This document shows, in pieces, positions 26,427 to 35,653 of a stretch of 64,000 nt of DNA; within the stretch, counting starts at the first letter, position 1; every line of letters begins with the position of its first letter. Origin of the DNA: Cupriavidus taiwanensis (GTDB lineage: Bacteria > Pseudomonadota > Gammaproteobacteria > Burkholderiales > Burkholderiaceae); NCBI RefSeq assembly GCF_900250115.1, contig NZ_LT984803.1, positions 2,569,583 through 2,633,582 on the forward strand. The letters are read 5' to 3'. Under the pieces are notes generated by a model. It did not search any database and was not told the origin of the DNA. It was given only the letters and a program-made list of their open reading frames with translations. The position numbers and the translations under genes were made by a program.

Positions 26427-26939
26427 TCAGTAGTTGATGTCCGCGCGGCGGTTCTCGGCCCACGAGGCTTCATCGTGGCCGGCGGCCTTGGGCTTTTCCT
26501 TGCCCAGGCTGACGGCTTCCATCTGGGCGTCGGGCACGCCCATCGACGCCAGCGAGCGGCGCACGGCTTCGGCGCGCTTCTGGCCCAGCGCGAGGTTGTA
26601 CTCGCTGGTGCCGCGTTCGTCGGTGTTGCCCTGGATCAGGATCTTGCGGCCCTTGTTGGTGCCCAGGTACTTGGCGTGCGCGTCCAGCATGCCCTGGTAG
26701 TCGGGCTTGACGCTGTAGCTGTCGAAGTCGAAGTAGACGCTGCGCTTGGCCAGCGGGCTGTTCGGGTCGTTCAGCGGATCGGCCGCGGTCACCGGGGTGA
26801 CGGCGCGCGGATCGGCACCGGTGCCGCCAGCGGCGCCGGCGCCGGCGTTGGCGGTATCGTCAAGCTTGACGCCGGAGCTGCACGCGCCCAGGGCGAGCAG
26901 TGCGGCAACGGCAAGGGTTTTGGTCATCAGTTGAGGCAT
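26427..26939 (-). CDS. pal: Peptidoglycan-associated lipoprotein
   Basis: A 170-residue outer-membrane lipoprotein. The signal peptide ends in the lipobox ALGACSSG, then a short linker leads to an OmpA-like peptidoglycan-binding domain with VYFDFDSY, IQGNTDERGTSEYNLALGQKRAEAV and the closing ENRRADINY. Pal binds peptidoglycan and TolB and keeps the outer membrane attached during division. Placed 15 bases after tolB. Confidence 0.97.
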   Translation of the reverse strand: MPQLMTKTLAVAALLALGACSSGVKLDDTANAGAGAAGGTGADPRAVTPVTAADPLNDPNSPLAKRSVYFDFDSYSVKPDYQGMLDAHAKYLGTNKGRKILIQGNTDERGTSEYNLALGQKRAEAVRRSLASMGVPDAQMEAVSLGKEKPKAAGHDEASWAENRRADINY

Positions 26940-26954
26940 GGTGAATGACTCCTG

Positions 26955-28328
26955 TTATTGCATGAAAGGACCCCAGGACGGCTCGCGAACATCGCCGGAC
27001 TGGAGGGACAGAACCTGCCGGGTACGCCCGTCAGTGGACACCGCCGCCAGCACCGCGCGACCGCCCACGCGGGTGGCATAAAGGATGTACTTGCCGTTGG
27101 CGGCGAAGCTGGGCGCTTCGTCGTTGGCGGTATCGGTCAGCGACGTCACGTCGCCGTTGGTCAGGTCCTGCAACTGCAGCTTGAAGCCGCCCCCGCGCGA
27201 AATGTACGCCAGGTACTTGCCATCCGGCGAAATGCGCGGGCTCACGTTGTAGCTGCCCTTGAAGGTGACGCGTTGCGCACCGCCGCCTTCCTCGCCGGAG
27301 GCGGACATGCGGTAGACCTGCGGTGCGCCGCCGCGGTCGCTGGTGAAGTAGATGCTCTTGCCGTCGGGCGAATACTGCGGCTCGGTGTCGATGGCGCTGC
27401 TGCGCGACAGGCGGCGGATGCCCGAGCCGTCGGCGTTGACCTGGTAGACCTGGGTATTGCCATCGCGCGACAGCGCCAGCGCCAGGTGGCGGCCATCCGG
27501 CGACCACGACGGCGCGCTGTTGTTGCCCTTCTGGTTCGACACCAGCGTGCGCTTGCCGCTGGCGAGGTCGTGCACATACACCACCGGCTTCTTGGCCTCG
27601 AACGAAACATAGGCCACGCGTGCGCCGTCCGGCGACCACGACGGCGAGATGATGGGCTCGTTGCTGGTCAGCGCCACCTGCGCGTTCTGCCCGTCCGAAT
27701 CCGAGATCAGCAGCTGGTAGCGGCCGCCCACCTTGGACACGTAGGACAGGCGCGTGGCAAACACGCCGCGCTCGCCCAGCAGCTTTTCATAGATGTAGTC
27801 GGCGATCTTGTGCGCGGTCACGCGCAGCTGCGACTGGTTCACGGTAAAGGCCAGCCCGCCCAGGCTCTGGCCCTTGACGGTGTCGTACAGGCGGAAGCGC
27901 ACTTCGTACTTGCCGCCCGCGGCCGGGGTCACGCTGCCGGCGACGAAGGCATCGGCGCCACGCGCCTTCCAGCTGCCCAGGTCGACATTGGCGGACTCGG
28001 CCACGGTCGCGCCGCCCGGGTCGACGTTGCGAAAACGGCCGCTGCGGGCCAGGTCCGAACGGATGATCGCGGTCAGGTTCTGCGGGGCCTGGGCCTCGCC
28101 CTGGAAGTTGGCGGTGGCCACCGGGAACTGGCTGGAGCCAACCCCGGAGATCTCAACGTTGAGCTGCGCGTGCGCGGCGCCTGCCGCCATGGTCATGGCC
28201 GCGGCCAGCCACGCCATCAGCGCGCGCCGGCCCGCCAGCGGCGCCGGCCGGCTGGCGCCTCGGGATGCGGGGGAATCTGCGTTGTGCCGCCTCGCGGACA
28301 GCCAGTTGGGGGCCCAAAGCTTTCGCAT
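26955..28328 (-). CDS. tolB: Tol-Pal translocation protein TolB
   Basis: A 457-residue periplasmic protein. An extended N-terminus (about 38 residues, arginine-rich) precedes a signal peptide ending AGAAHA. The mature protein has the N-terminal TolB domain and a six-bladed propeller with repeated SPDGxxxAY/F strands ([40 protein letters not shown]). TolB links TolA to Pal. ATG 28328 has GGAG seven bases upstream, but a start nearer the hydrophobic segment is possible. It is 205 bases from tolA, longer than other gaps in the operon, so an extra promoter may lie there. Confidence 0.95.
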   Translation of the reverse strand: MRKLWAPNWLSARRHNADSPASRGASRPAPLAGRRALMAWLAAAMTMAAGAAHAQLNVEISGVGSSQFPVATANFQGEAQAPQNLTAIIRSDLARSGRFRNVDPGGATVAESANVDLGSWKARGADAFVAGSVTPAAGGKYEVRFRLYDTVKGQSLGGLAFTVNQSQLRVTAHKIADYIYEKLLGERGVFATRLSYVSKVGGRYQLLISDSDGQNAQVALTSNEPIISPSWSPDGARVAYVSFEAKKPVVYVHDLASGKRTLVSNQKGNNSAPSWSPDGRHLALALSRDGNTQVYQVNADGSGIRRLSRSSAIDTEPQYSPDGKSIYFTSDRGGAPQVYRMSASGEEGGGAQRVTFKGSYNVSPRISPDGKYLAYISRGGGFKLQLQDLTNGDVTSLTDTANDEAPSFAANGKYILYATRVGGRAVLAAVSTDGRTRQVLSLQSGDVREPSWGPFMQ

Positions 28329-28498
28329 GCTGCTCCTCAGTCGATTTCAAGTTTCGTCGGGCACGACAGGCAATCGGCAACACGGGCACTGCGGCATTGC
28401 TGCGCGTGGCGCATGCCCCGTCCGCGTGCGTACCGCACCGTCGGCTGCGTCAGGCAACCTGTCATGCTAGCGCTGGGACCGGAACCCGGCGATGAAGG

Positions 28499-28514
28499 TT
28501 GCATTATGTTGCAA
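28499..28514. promoter_or_regulatory. Dyad in the tolA-tolB gap
   Basis: TTGCA-ttatgt-TGCAA with CATAAT on the minus strand, a possible -10 for an internal tolB promoter. No clear -35 is visible. Weak evidence. Confidence 0.25.
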
Positions 28515-28533
28515 ATCATGCCTTGCCGGTCAC

Positions 28534-29625
28534 TCAGTCCTTCGGCCGGAAGGTAATGGTGAAACTGGCCGGCGCCTTGCCGTTCTCGTCGCGCGGCAGC
28601 GGATCCGAACGCTCCACCGCGCGCAGCACGGCATTGTCCCAGCCGGAGTTGCCGCTGGACCTGGACAGCCGCGCCGACAGCAGCGAACCGTCCGGCGCCA
28701 GCTGCACCGAGACCACCGCGGTCGGGTTGCCCGGCACGTCCTCGGTAAAGACGATGTTCGGCTTGACGCGGCGGCGCACGCGGTCGGCATAGCCGGGCGA
28801 AGCCTTGCCGCCACCGCCGGCACCGGCGCCGGCCGCATTGCCGACCCCGCCACCGCCGGCGCCTGAACCGCCGGCCAGTGCCTGCAGGCGCGCCAGCTCG
28901 CTCTTGCGCTGGGCGTTGGCGGCGGCTTCGCGCTTGGCCTTGGCGTCGGCATCCGCCTTGGCCTTGGCGTCGGCCTCGGCTTTCGCCCTGGCGTCGGCCT
29001 GGGCCTTGGCCTTGGCATCGGCCTGCGCCCTGGCCTTGGCCTCGGCGGCTTCCTTGCGCTCGCGCTCGGCCTGTTCCTTGCGATCCTGCTCCTGCTGCGC
29101 GGCCTTCTTCTTCGCGTCTTCCTTGCGCTGCGCTTCCTTGCGCTCGGCCTCGCGCCGCTCGGCTTCCTTGCGGTCGGCCTCCTTTCTCAGCGCTTCCTTG
29201 CGCGCGTCCTCTTTGCGCGCTTCCTCCTTGCGCTCGGCGTCCTTGCGCTCGGCGTCCTTGCGTGCCGCTTCCTTGCGCTCGGCTTCTTCGCGCGCGGCCG
29301 CTTCGGCGCGGCGCTTCTTCTGCTCCAGCGCGATATCGGCGTCGTCCTCGACCTTGCTCTTCACCTGGGGCGGCGGCGGTGCCGGACGCGGCAGCGGTAC
29401 CGGCTCCGGCGCGGGTTCTGGGCGCGGGGGCGGCGGTGGCGCCGTGGCAGCCGGGATCTCTTCCCAAAGTTCGGCCTCGGCGCCCACGGGCGTGCTGCTC
29501 TGCCAGCTCACGCCGTAGTACAACACCACGGCCAGCAGCAGATGCATGATCAGCGCGAGCACGAAGGAACGCAGGGTTCCCCGCTCCTTGACCGGCTGGT
29601 AGGGATAAGCGGCGGCGGTCGTCAT
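28534..29625 (-). CDS. tolA: Cell envelope integrity protein TolA
   Basis: A 363-residue inner-membrane protein. One N-terminal anchor (FVALALIMHLLLAVVLYYG-like) is followed by a proline-rich stretch, a long charged helical domain rich in Glu/Lys/Arg/Ala (about residues 100-250, repeats such as AERKEA and KAKADA) and a C-terminal globular domain. TolA carries proton-motive-force energy from TolQR to Pal and TolB. The DNA repeats seen here are codon-level repeats of the helix and not a mobile or CRISPR repeat. ATG 29625 fits the family; a start five codons earlier is possible. Confidence 0.95.
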   Translation of the reverse strand: MTTAAAYPYQPVKERGTLRSFVLALIMHLLLAVVLYYGVSWQSSTPVGAEAELWEEIPAATAPPPPPRPEPAPEPVPLPRPAPPPPQVKSKVEDDADIALEQKKRRAEAAAREEAERKEAARKDAERKDAERKEEARKEDARKEALRKEADRKEAERREAERKEAQRKEDAKKKAAQQEQDRKEQAERERKEAAEAKARAQADAKAKAQADARAKAEADAKAKADADAKAKREAAANAQRKSELARLQALAGGSGAGGGGVGNAAGAGAGGGGKASPGYADRVRRRVKPNIVFTEDVPGNPTAVVSVQLAPDGSLLSARLSRSSGNSGWDNAVLRAVERSDPLPRDENGKAPASFTITFRPKD

Positions 29626-29661
29626 CAGGCGCAACGGCAATCGGATAGGCGCTTCAACGCG

Positions 29662-30105
29662 TCAGGAGGTCTTGGACTTGACCATCAGGCCCACGCGCTT
29701 GACGCCATCGGCCTTGAGGACGGACATCACGTCCAGCACCGCTTCGTACTTGACCGCGCGGTCGGCGGCGATCACCACCGGCTGGTCCGGGTTCTCGTTC
29801 TGGCGCTGGTGCACGAAGTCCAGCAGGCCCTGCTTGTCGAGCTTGCGTTCGAAGGTATTGCCCGCATTGTCCTTGCCGCGCGCGGTGAGGTGGCCGTCTT
29901 CATGCACGGTGACAACGATCGGGGGGGCCTTCTGCTGCGGCGTGGCATTGGCCACGGTGGGCAGGTCGACGGTGGCGGGGCTGACGATCGGCGCGGCCAC
30001 CATGAAGATGACCAGCAGCACGAGCATGACGTCGATATACGGCACGACGTTGATCTCGGCGCTGGCCCGGCGGCGCGAGCCGCCGCGGCGCTGAATGGCT
30101 GCCAT
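29662..30105 (-). CDS. tolR: Tol-Pal protein TolR (ExbD/TolR family)
   Basis: A 147-residue inner-membrane protein with one anchor, VVPYIDVMLVLLVIFMVAAPI, whose aspartate is the conserved proton-path residue. The periplasmic domain includes VDLPTVANA and VVIAADRAVKYEAVLDVMSVLKADG. With TolQ it forms the motor of the Tol system. It sits between tolQ (60 bases) and tolA (36 bases). Confidence 0.96.
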   Translation of the reverse strand: MAAIQRRGGSRRRASAEINVVPYIDVMLVLLVIFMVAAPIVSPATVDLPTVANATPQQKAPPIVVTVHEDGHLTARGKDNAGNTFERKLDKQGLLDFVHQRQNENPDQPVVIAADRAVKYEAVLDVMSVLKADGVKRVGLMVKSKTS

Positions 30106-30165
30106 TGCAGGACTCCTGGAAACGCCGGCCCGGGTTCGCGCCCGGGCCGTTGATAGGAAATACGG

Positions 30166-30845
30166 TTAGCGGGTCTGCCGCTGCAGGATGTTCAGGAACT
30201 CTTCCATGAAGCTCTCGAAGCGGATCGCCAGGCGATCGATTTCGGTGGCATAGCGGTTGTAGGCGATCACCGCCGGGATCGCCGCGAACAGGCCGATCGC
30301 GGTCGCCACCAGCGCTTCGGCGATGCCGGGCGCCACCGATGCGAGGGTCGCCTGCTGTACATTGGACAAGCCACGGAATGCGTTCATGATCCCCCACACG
30401 GTGCCGAACAGGCCGATATACGGGCTCACCGAACCCACCGACGCCAGGAACGGCAGATGCGATTCGAGCACGTCCATCTCGCGCTGGTAGGCCGCGCGCA
30501 TGGCGCGGCGAGCGGCGTCGAGCAGCGCCCCGGCTTCGTTGCCGCGCTCGCGCGCCTTCAGGAATTCGCCCATGCCGGATTCGAAGATCCGTTCCAGCGC
30601 ACCGGTGTTATGGCGGTTGTTGACGGCGCTGTTATAGAGCGCCTGCAGGTCGCCGCCGGCCCAGAAGTCGCGCTCGAAGCCTTCGGTCTGGGTACGCGCC
30701 GAACGCACTGCCAGGTGCTTGCGGAAGATATAGGTCCACGAAAACAGCGACATGACGAGCAACAGCGCCATGACGGCCTGTGCCAGCACGCTGGCGTGGA
30801 GCACCAGCGTTACGATCGACATGTCTTGCGTGACGGTCACGGGAT

Positions 30846-30849
<4 letters not shown>
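30166..30849 (-). CDS. tolQ: Tol-Pal protein TolQ (ExbB/MotA family)
   Basis: A 227-residue inner-membrane protein with three membrane spans: VLAQAVMALLLVMSLFSW, then two late spans around YIGLFGTVWGIMNAF and AIGLFAAIPAVIAYNRY. The GTVWGIM and PGIAEALVATAIGL blocks are the ExbB/TolQ signature. It forms the stator of the Tol motor around TolR. Its start overlaps the ybgC stop (ATGA). Confidence 0.97.
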
Positions 30850-31250
<401 letters not shown>

Positions 31251-31662
31251 GGCCGCGATTGTAACGGAGAGCGATACCCGTTTCGTGTAAACCCGCAGGA
31301 CGACTTTGCAACAGCAAGTTGCTGGCCAGGTCCGCGCCAGCCCTTGCCAGCGCTTGGCTGGCGGGTCCACGGCTTGCGGCGGGCGGCCGCCTCGCGCTAC
31401 ACTGCGCGCAACCATTCCATCTTGCGCGACTGGCGAAGTCAGTGGGCACTACCACGAGGAAGCGCAAGTTCTCTGGCGTGAAGTTTCCAGACGCCATGGC
31501 GTTGACGCGAGTCATGCCTGCCGCTCGCCTGGGCAGCGAATGGGAAGCAGGGTGCGCCCTGCGCCGACGGCCAAGCCGCCGGTGCGGGTCGCCGCTAGCC
31601 TTCCCCGCGCGCCCTACCCCCGATGCCCGCATCGGATTCCCTTTTTTCAGACGAGTTTCGCC
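31251..31662. other. Divergent intergenic region between ybgC and glyA
   Basis: A 412-base gap that must hold promoters for the tol-pal operon (minus) and glyA (plus). Apart from a terminator-like hairpin next to glyA (separate entry), I see no RNA gene, no glycine-riboswitch core and no convincing small ORF. Confidence 0.5.
31620..31647 (+). promoter_or_regulatory. Terminator-like hairpin just before glyA, possible attenuator
   Basis: CCGATGC-cc-GCATCGG (31620-31635) followed by ATTCCC and T6 (31642-31647), ending 16 bases before the glyA ATG. It could end transcription early or mask the ribosome site. The six bases between stem and T-run weaken a pure terminator reading. Confidence 0.35.
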
Positions 31663-32910
31663 ATGTTCGAACGCAGCCGTTTTACGATCGACCAGATCGA
31701 CCCCGAGGTCTTTGCCGCCATCCAGCAGGAAAACCAGCGCCAGGAAGACCACATCGAGCTGATCGCCTCCGAGAACTACACCTCGCCCGCGGTGATGGCC
31801 GCGCAGGGTTCGCAGCTGACCAACAAGTACGCCGAGGGCTATCCCGGCAAGCGCTACTACGGCGGTTGCGAGTACGTCGACATCGTCGAGCAGCTGGCCA
31901 TTGACCGCGTCAAGCAGCTGTTCGGCGCCGAGGCCGCCAACGTGCAGCCCAACTCGGGCTCGCAGGCCAACCAGGGCGTGTACTTCGCCGTGCTCAAGCC
32001 GGGCGACACCATCATGGGCATGAGCCTGGCCGAAGGCGGCCACCTGACCCACGGCATGGCGCTGAACATGAGCGGCAAGTGGTTCAACGTGGTCAGCTAC
32101 GGCCTCAACGCCCAAGAAGACATCGACTACGACGCGCTGGAAAAGCTGGCGCAGGAGAAGAAGCCCAAGCTGATCATCGCCGGCGCCTCGGCCTTCGCGC
32201 TGCGCATCGACTTCGAGCGCATCGGCAAGGTCGCCAAGTCGATCGGCGCCTACTTCATGGTCGACATGGCGCACTACGCCGGCCTGATCGCCGCGGGCGT
32301 CTACCCGAACCCGGTGCCGCACGCCGACTTCGTCACCACCACCACGCACAAGAGCCTGCGCGGCCCGCGCGGCGGCGTGATCCTGATGAAGGCCGAGCAC
32401 GAGAAGGCGATCAACTCGTCGATCTTCCCCGGCATCCAGGGCGGCCCGCTGATGCACGTGATCGCCGGCAAGGCGGTCGCGTTCAAGGAAGCGCTGACGC
32501 CGGAGTTCAAGGCCTATCAGCAGCAGGTGGTGAAGAACGCCGCGGTGCTGGCCGAGACCCTGATCGCGCGCGGCCTGCGCATCGTCTCGGGCCGCACCGA
32601 GAGCCACGTGATGCTGGTCGACCTGCGCGCCAAGAACATCACCGGCAAGGAAGCCGAGCGCATCCTGGGCGAGGCGCACCTGACCGTGAACAAGAACGCG
32701 ATTCCGAATGACCCGGAAAAGCCGTTCGTCACCTCGGGCATCCGCGTCGGCTCGCCGGCCATGACCACGCGCGGCTTCAAGGAAGAAGAAGCCCGCATCG
32801 TCGGCAACCTGATCGCCGACGTGCTCGACAACCCGCACGACGCCGCCAACATCGCCGCGGTGCGCGAGCAGGTGTCGGCCCTGACCAAGCGTTTCCCGGT
32901 CTACGGCTGA
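31663..32910 (+). CDS. glyA: Serine hydroxymethyltransferase
   Basis: A 415-residue PLP enzyme that interconverts serine plus tetrahydrofolate with glycine plus 5,10-methylenetetrahydrofolate. Signature parts are [33 protein letters not shown], the PLP-lysine region [17 protein letters not shown] and [19 protein letters not shown] 31663 gives the standard N-terminus. It is followed 153 bases later by nrdR, a gene pair conserved in many betaproteobacteria. Confidence 0.98.
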   Translation: MFERSRFTIDQIDPEVFAAIQQENQRQEDHIELIASENYTSPAVMAAQGSQLTNKYAEGYPGKRYYGGCEYVDIVEQLAIDRVKQLFGAEAANVQPNSGSQANQGVYFAVLKPGDTIMGMSLAEGGHLTHGMALNMSGKWFNVVSYGLNAQEDIDYDALEKLAQEKKPKLIIAGASAFALRIDFERIGKVAKSIGAYFMVDMAHYAGLIAAGVYPNPVPHADFVTTTTHKSLRGPRGGVILMKAEHEKAINSSIFPGIQGGPLMHVIAGKAVAFKEALTPEFKAYQQQVVKNAAVLAETLIARGLRIVSGRTESHVMLVDLRAKNITGKEAERILGEAHLTVNKNAIPNDPEKPFVTSGIRVGSPAMTTRGFKEEEARIVGNLIADVLDNPHDAANIAAVREQVSALTKRFPVYG

Positions 32911-33063
32911 CGCCAGCAGGCCGCCCGCGCGCACGCGCATGGGCGGCCGGCAGCTCCGCGGCCCGCGCCCCACGGCGCGGACCGCGGGCCTCGCCAACCC
33001 GCCCCGCCGCCGCAGAACGACAACACGGACAAGGCGCTGGGGTCCAACTCAAGGTGGTCCGGC

Positions 33064-33528
33064 ATGAAATGCCCCTTTTGCGGTCATTCCAATACCCAGG
33101 TTCTCGACACCCGCATGTCGGAAGACGGCGATGCCGTGCGCCGGCGCCGCCGCTGCGAAGCCTGCGACCGCCGCTTCACCACCTATGAGCGGATCGAGCT
33201 GTTCTTCCCCGCCATCGTCAAGAAAAACGGCTCGCGCGTGGACTACGCCCGCGCCAAGCTGAAGGATTCGATGCGCCTGGCGTTGCGCAAGCGCCCGGTC
33301 TCGGCCGAAGCCATCGACGAAGCCATCACCCGGATCGAAGAAAAGCTGCTGGCGCTGGGCGAGAAGGAAATTCCCAGCAGCCAGGTCGGCGAACTGGTGA
33401 TGCGCGAGCTGCGCAAGCTCGACAAGATCGCCTATATCCGCTTTGCCTCGGTCTACCGCAGCTTTGAAGACGTGTCCGAATTCTCGGACGTGCTGGCGGA
33501 AGTCACCGCCGGCAGCGGCAAGCGCTGA
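33064..33528 (+). CDS. nrdR: Transcriptional repressor NrdR
   Basis: A 154-residue zinc-ribbon and ATP-cone repressor of ribonucleotide reductase genes. The N-terminal zinc ribbon contains [15 protein letters not shown] and [12 protein letters not shown]. The ATP-cone follows with [21 protein letters not shown] and ends [17 protein letters not shown]. Length and both domains match NrdR. Probably co-transcribed with glyA. Confidence 0.98.
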
Positions 33529-33813
33529 CGCCCGCGGTTTCCGCTACCAGCACTGCGCCGACGGCACGCCGGCGCATCCCCGTGTTCCCTTGCAATCCCA
33601 GTTGGTTGATGGTGTAGCTGCCGCAGTCGTCCCCTTGCTGCGCGCCCTGCTTTTCGCGTGTGTTGCCGGCGATCTTCTCCTGCAGGCCGAAGCCGCGGAA
33701 CATCACATGTCCGCGCTTAACACAATGGTGCGGATCTTCGCGCTTTACGTTTGGGCACGTTCGCCGCCGGCACGGCTCGCTAATCTTGGCCCGTCGCCTT
33801 CACAGCCCGTGCC

Positions 33814-34131
33814 ATGCCCTCACCTGCAACCCGGCGCCGGACGCCGCCGCCAACCATCCCGCAACCCGGGATCCAGCGCGCGTACGCGCTGATCGAGGCG
33901 CTTGGCGCCTTGTCGATCGTACTTGCCGGACTGCTGCCGATGGCGGTGGTCGGCACCAGCGGGCTGGGCTGGCTGCGCGAGCTGGAGCGCCTGGCACAGG
34001 CCACGCGCAGCGCCGCCGACGATGCCGAACTGGGTCGCTGCGCGACGCCCCTGGTCGCGGTCGCCGCCATCGTGCCGTGGCCGGATGCCGGCGGCTGCCT
34101 GCCGGGCTGGGCCACGTGGGGGCGCCCATGA
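33814..34131 (+). CDS. pilV: PilV-like minor pilin
   Basis: A 105-residue protein with a prepilin-like N-terminus: a basic leader, then AYALIEALGALSIVLAGLLPMAVVG. The glutamate is at position +5 after the expected cleavage, although the usual GF before the site is replaced by RA. It is short for PilV and keeps a cysteine pair near the C-terminus. First gene of the minor-pilin operon; its stop overlaps the next start (ATGA). The symbol rests mainly on position before pilW. Confidence 0.7.
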   Translation: MPSPATRRRTPPPTIPQPGIQRAYALIEALGALSIVLAGLLPMAVVGTSGLGWLRELERLAQATRSAADDAELGRCATPLVAVAAIVPWPDAGGCLPGWATWGRP

Positions 34132-35066
34132 GCCGGCTTATTGACGCGTGCGGCTGGCGCGCCCGCCGGCGCGGCTTCTCGCTGGTCGAACTGATGGTCG
34201 GCATGGCGCTGGGCCTGATCGCTTCTGCCGCGGCCGGCGCCGCCTTCCTCAACGCGCACGCGGCCTACCTCGCCACCACCGACCGCGTGCTGATCGAGGA
34301 ACGCGGCCAGCGCGCCCTGGCCATTCTCTCCATGCTGCTGCGACAGTCCGGATGGCCGGGCGAGCCGGCGTCCGGCATGGCCGGCACCGCCCTGCCCGTG
34401 GTCAGCGGCGCGGACAATTGCGGCCAGCCCGCCATGGCCGCCGCGCCCGCCTGCGCCCGCGCCGCGGTCGGCCAGAGCGACGCGCTGCTGGTCCGCTTCA
34501 GCGGCAGCGGCCTGCCCGCGGCGCCGGCACAGCCGGACGACACCATGACGGATTGCAGCGGCTATCCGGTCGCCGCAAGCGCGGCGGGCACCGAGGCAAG
34601 CGCCGGCTACGTGGCGGAGAACCTGCTCTATGTGGCGGCTGGCGCCGATGGCGTGCCGCAACTGCTGTGCCGGTACCTGGCCCGCCGCAATGGCCTGATC
34701 GACGGCAACGGCTGGACCTCGGGCGCGCTGGTGCGTGGCGTGGAATCGCTGCAACTGCGCTATGGCCTGGACCTGGACCAGGACGGCCGCCCGGAGCGCT
34801 TCGAGACGGCATCGGCGATCGCGTCGCAGGGCGATGCCGCCTGGCAACGCGTGGTGGCGGTCCAGCTCGCCATTGCCGTGCGCGGCGACCGGCCGGGCTC
34901 GGCCACGCCAGTGCGGGCCAGCGCTACGGACACGCCGGCACTGCCCGGCACCGCGGCGGCGGACCTGCCGCCCGCCGCACCGGCGCAGGCTGGCACCGCG
35001 CGCCGCGTGTTCGTCGCCGCGGTACGGCTGCGCAATGCGCCGCGCTGCCAGGAGACGCTGTGCTAG
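34128..35066 (+). CDS. pilW: PilW-like type IV pilus assembly protein
   Basis: A 312-residue minor pilin with the prepilin peptidase site RRGFSLVELMVGMALGLIASAA at about residues 15-35. The C-terminal part shows the PilW pattern (LLYVAAGADGVPQLLCRYL, LVRGVESLQLRYGLDLDQDG). PilW helps start pilus fibres and carries PilY1. Coupled to pilV by overlap and to pilX by a short overlap. Confidence 0.88.
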   Translation: MSRLIDACGWRARRRGFSLVELMVGMALGLIASAAAGAAFLNAHAAYLATTDRVLIEERGQRALAILSMLLRQSGWPGEPASGMAGTALPVVSGADNCGQPAMAAAPACARAAVGQSDALLVRFSGSGLPAAPAQPDDTMTDCSGYPVAASAAGTEASAGYVAENLLYVAAGADGVPQLLCRYLARRNGLIDGNGWTSGALVRGVESLQLRYGLDLDQDGRPERFETASAIASQGDAAWQRVVAVQLAIAVRGDRPGSATPVRASATDTPALPGTAAADLPPAAPAQAGTARRVFVAAVRLRNAPRCQETLC

Positions 35067-35653
35067 CGCGCTGCCTGTCACGCCCGTGCCAGGGCGGCGC
35101 CGTCACGCTGCTGCTGTGCGGCACCCTGCTGCTGATGGTGGTGCTGATCGCGGCCGCCACGCTGCAGATGCTGCTGTCCGGCCGCCAGCTTGCCGTCATG
35201 CAGCGCGAGCGCGAACTCGCCTTCCGCGCCGCCGAGGCGGCCCTGCGCGATGGCGAGGCCGAGCTGCTGGCAGCCGCGGCATCGCTCGACGCGCAGGACC
35301 GCCTCGCTCCGTGGCCGGCGCCGGGTCGCTGCGGCAGCGGCCAGCAGGCGGGCCTGTGCCGGCCCGCACTGGCCGGGCCGCCGGTGTGGCAGCCGTGGCT
35401 GGGGGGCGATGCCGAGGTCGACGCCATCGGCGTGCCGCTGGGCCGCTTTACCGGCGCTGCGCTGCCGGCCGACGCAACCGCACAGGAGCCGCCGCGCTAT
35501 GTCGCGGAAATCCTGGACGAAGCGCCGGCCGGTTACAGCGCGCCGGATCCCGCCTCCGCGCTCGCCCCGGCGCCGCGGATGCGGGTGACCGCGATCGGCT
35601 TCGGCCGCACCCGCGCCGTGCGCGCCCTGTTGCAAAGCGTGATCCAGCCATGA
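35060..35653 (+). CDS. pilX: PilX-like type IV pilus assembly protein
   Basis: A 197-residue protein starting at GTG 35060 with GGAGA nine bases upstream. The N-terminus is GGAVTLLLCGTLLLMVVLIAAATLQ, a hydrophobic helix without the GFSLIE cleavage motif, as is usual in PilX. It is followed by RERELAFRAAEAALRDGEAEL, the amphipathic stretch typical of PilX N-domains. It overlaps pilW by seven bases and the next gene by four. Confidence 0.82.
   Translation: MLARCLSRPCQGGAVTLLLCGTLLLMVVLIAAATLQMLLSGRQLAVMQRERELAFRAAEAALRDGEAELLAAAASLDAQDRLAPWPAPGRCGSGQQAGLCRPALAGPPVWQPWLGGDAEVDAIGVPLGRFTGAALPADATAQEPPRYVAEILDEAPAGYSAPDPASALAPAPRMRVTAIGFGRTRAVRALLQSVIQP

Noticed and set aside
23676..26948. Very long plus-strand open frame (about 1090 codons) opposite the YeeE, queC, cpoB and pal genes
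   Set aside because: Antisense to four well-supported genes; composition is Arg/His/Gln-rich with no domain and no ribosome site.
28900..29350. Repetitive DNA in tolA as a possible CRISPR or satellite array
   Set aside because: The repeats are codon-level repeats of the Glu/Lys/Ala helix of TolA and have no uniform repeat-spacer structure.
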